Shown: one piece after another, positions 9,001 to 10,158 of the stretch
Layout: every line of letters starts with the position of its first letter
Numbering within the stretch: the stretch's first letter is position 1
Source: Candidatus Delongbacteria bacterium
GTDB lineage: Bacteria; Delongbacteria; UBA4055
Assembly: GCA_016938535.1 (NCBI GenBank)
Contig: JAFGUL010000060.1
Coordinates: 1 to 10,158, forward strand
Reading direction: 5' to 3'
Length of the DNA: 10,158 bases
The notes under the pieces: model-generated
The model's database searches: none
What the model saw: only the letters and a program-made list of their open reading frames with translations
Told to the model about the DNA's origin: nothing
Translations under genes and position numbers: made by a program

Positions 9001-9696
9001 TACAATATAGGAAAAAGTGATGATGCTTTCAATATCTGGGTGGCTATTGTGAATAAATTCCCCGATGATGATATTTCTGTCGAGACCAACTACCACCTCG
9101 GAGCAGTTTACAATAACCGGGAACAGTTCGATAAGGCAATAACCGCATTTCAGAATATTTTAAAGTACCAAAAGGATCATAACCTCAAAAAGAACTCGAT
9201 GAAACACCTCATAGATCTTTATCAGAAACTCGGCTTCAATGATGCGGCATCAAGGATCATAAGAGAGTATATAGCAGCTTATCCCGACGAGGATGACATC
9301 TTTGCCAAAAGGATAGAGATCGGCCTTATACACCAGCGGAATGAGGAATATGACACAGCTCTCGACTATTTCAGAAGGCTTCAGTACGAAGCGAGAGGTG
9401 AGGATGAAGTGGCTGTTCAGTTCTACATAGCCGATACTTATCTTCTGCTAAAGAACTACAGACAGGCGATCACCGAATTCTTAAAAGTCAGATATATGAA
9501 AATAGCCGATTCACCGTATGAATGGAAGATCACAGCCGAATATAAAACTGCACTCTGCTACGAAGAGCTCGGAGAATTCGATAAGGCAATAGAATTATTG
9601 AACGGTATAGCCGAAAAAAGACCGAACGATTCCTACGGAAGACAGTCCAAAAAGGTCATTGAAAGAATTGAGAGCAAGAAGAATATTGAGAGATAG
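6079..9696 (+). CDS. Large exported TPR-repeat protein
   Basis: This 1205-residue protein has a Sec signal peptide at about 1-19 (MRKLILMIMITMFAAQVRS) with cleavage likely before Gln20. No lipobox Cys is present, so it is predicted to be a soluble periplasmic or surface-associated protein. The rest is almost wholly helical TPR-like repeats. Clear units have the A-x-x-Y/F ... YP-x-S pattern of BamD/CpoB-type TPRs: residues 27-57, 60-94, 99-130, 290-306, 365-400, 430-460, 775-805, 925-960, 965-998, 1002-1035, 1083-1110 and 1152-1185. The part between about 480 and 770 matches poorly and may hold diverged repeats. Such proteins usually act as scaffolds for envelope complexes; the partner is unknown here. 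It is the last gene of the + strand run, 14 bases after the PHP gene. Both the start and the signal peptide are clear. It could be compared with T9SS-associated TPR proteins, but no specific identity is claimed. Confidence 0.9.
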   Translation: MRKLILMIMITMFAAQVRSQSDESANLTYGMKLYDDKIYDVAITQFRSFLEQYPTSISAPLVQYSLAESYLMLGDEQNALRNYQKLILDYPRSEHSEQAIIKTAELFERSGDKEKAARYYLQLKNYFPKSNRIPETYYKAALLFRESGMNDQAKDNIALLRKSYPSNNFTNSALVILARIYEEENQTVIAESTYRDAFRSASNEMKPKTGLEYSRFLKRQNDLNGAEKIIGDAVRASKPDHSGYYDLIIEHADIMIRLNKYEEAAKMLDRERNIPDQYQSAVNELKGDLEYFKGNYSKALPYFEAVPDSARGLTTLIKISYTLSALEKFTEAGNSFYGAAVSGSENEKVSDLVKSALLNSADNFFKASNHEKGVVSLKKYLELFPKDEHSSMINFMIGRSYYDSGRLSAAFDLLRNHPLDFPGSEYCDNSLFLAAESAFKLEQWDNAAALYSSIINNYGASEYRSLSQTRLKYLKDHKLRQKDVSDKLADLSSRALFEEDKAKLLLDWSKFYFFDMKDYAKADHFVKKHAELKGAEEIGTDAKFIGAVSAIRLNIPDKAELKRSFEALVQTVFDPQVAKVWKFRAAEEIFDAYQITFNVEDDPRETLRPVYDQIVKEQFDDQNKTLAFKYFTEISKRSSGTEIADKLGNVFSGMENSIYFEESQLLRAKIYREAGEIEKSELIADKIIESASGGFALYSALNMKLNSAATPPGSRLEILEKIKNRFYYARSASSIKESTAEVYLADGRPAAALKLYRELDDELNRGMISSAWSTGSIDYAVKIADIYLGLGETDKAETYYLRALSNRNADIDRQYTLLKLSDIYRERNDRTALEENLKALSRISEGQTSYSASLALADIELDKNNITKAIDLYRDILKKFDPEDKKPVESKIIVAYYNRKSITEADKLLDNFRKTYKNDYDKDVYEPQFYLAKANAFLSMNEYDKALKAYKALLKDYPESPQVPKAMYGEAIVYYNIGKSDDAFNIWVAIVNKFPDDDISVETNYHLGAVYNNREQFDKAITAFQNILKYQKDHNLKKNSMKHLIDLYQKLGFNDAASRIIREYIAAYPDEDDIFAKRIEIGLIHQRNEEYDTALDYFRRLQYEARGEDEVAVQFYIADTYLLLKNYRQAITEFLKVRYMKIADSPYEWKITAEYKTALCYEELGEFDKAIELLNGIAEKRPNDSYGRQSKKVIERIESKKNIER

Positions 9697-9699
9697 CGT

Positions 9700-10158
9700 T
9701 TATTTCGCGCTTCCCGCTGCTGTTACGCAGTAGAACTTCTTTCTTTCAGGTGTATTCATAAGATAACTTGTTCCTGTAACTGAATTCACAAGCGTCCACC
9801 CGCCGGGGAATAGGGCATGCGGATCATCGCTTGAGTAAACATTATAGAGCATAATTTTCTCGCCCTCTTTACCGGTCCCCCAGCTCAAAGTTACATAATT
9901 ATCATCCACCGAGATCGAAACAGGCGACGGTATTGAATATGTCGGATCGTATATGAAGCTGAAAAGCAAATCATGATACCTGCCTGTTCTGTAAATGTAA
10001 TTAGGCTTTACTCTCCAGTAGTATCTTGTATTGCTGATCAGGCTGTCAAAACCGGCCAGTTCATTCAATGCGACATTATAATTTACGATCTTGGAATCTT
10101 TCTTCCTGTCTATAGTAAGAATTTCTTCGATCGGACTTTCAAAGTTAATATCATCGTC
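9700..10158 (-). CDS. C-terminal fragment of an FN3-domain protein (5' end outside window)
   Basis: On the minus strand the frame is open from the right edge to a TAA at 9700-9702, so about 152 C-terminal residues are visible and the start lies beyond the window. The TTG at 10066-10068 is only an internal Leu codon; another 30 sense codons precede it. The last ~75 residues have the fibronectin type III layout: a B-strand VTLSWG, then LYNVYSSDDP, a WTLVNSVTGTSYL strand pair, and a closing KKFYCVTAAGSAK. The upstream NTRYYWRVKPNY resembles the end of a previous FN3 or related repeat. Extracellular FN3 proteins of this kind are common in the FCB group, often with a C-terminal FN3 or sorting domain. 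No T9SS-type C-terminal sorting motif is seen after the FN3 end. It is convergent with the TPR gene. Confidence 0.82.
   Translation of the reverse strand, partial: DDDINFESPIEEILTIDRKKDSKIVNYNVALNELAGFDSLISNTRYYWRVKPNYIYRTGRYHDLLFSFIYDPTYSIPSPVSISVDDNYVTLSWGTGKEGEKIMLYNVYSSDDPHALFPGGWTLVNSVTGTSYLMNTPERKKFYCVTAAGSAK

Noticed and set aside
9717..9730. CTGC-TGTTAC-GCAG inverted repeat near the convergent junction as a terminator
   Set aside because: The stem is only 4 base pairs, there is no T tract on either strand, and it lies in coding sequence of the FN3 protein.

Overview
The window is a densely packed bacterial stretch of moderate to low GC (about 40% by eye). Five genes on the + strand run head to tail with gaps of 2 to 23 bases, followed by one convergent gene on the - strand. 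The gene style suggests a member of the Bacteroidota/FCB superphylum or a related candidate phylum (Ignavibacteria, Cloacimonadota or Delongbacteria-like): a very long secreted TPR protein, a cytoplasmic PHP phosphoesterase of the CehA/McbA type, a protein with a C-terminal FN3 domain, heavy AGA/AGG arginine and ATA isoleucine use, and a mature N-terminus probably beginning with Gln. This placement is inference from style; there is no rRNA or marker gene to settle it.

Layout. 1-2235 is the body of a SNF2-family ATPase whose 5' end lies outside the window. 2238-3008 is a SWIM zinc-finger protein that starts at TTG, two bases after the helicase stop. 3032-3811 is purQ, the glutaminase subunit of FGAM synthase, with the best Shine-Dalgarno site in the window. 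3816-4457 is a six-helix membrane protein resembling an ABC-2 permease. 4466-6064 is a PHP-domain metallohydrolase with all expected metal ligands. 6079-9696 is a 1205-residue exported TPR protein. 9700-10158 (minus strand) is the C-terminal end of a protein with an FN3-like domain, running off the right edge. Its stop codon lies 3 bases from the stop of the TPR gene.

How the genes work together. Only the SNF2/SWIM pair has an obvious functional link: the two domain types recur fused or adjacent in bacteria, as in ywqA/ywqB of Bacillus. The other + strand genes look co-transcribed but do not form a recognised pathway: a purine synthesis subunit, a permease-like protein, a phosphoesterase and an envelope TPR protein. 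No tRNA, rRNA, CRISPR array, insertion sequence, integrase, riboswitch or clear promoter or terminator was seen, and no stretch longer than 23 bases lacks a gene. I see no convincing undescribed system. The points most worth following are the split SNF2/SWIM module, the isolated purQ, the permease-like protein without an ATPase, and the 3-base convergent junction.
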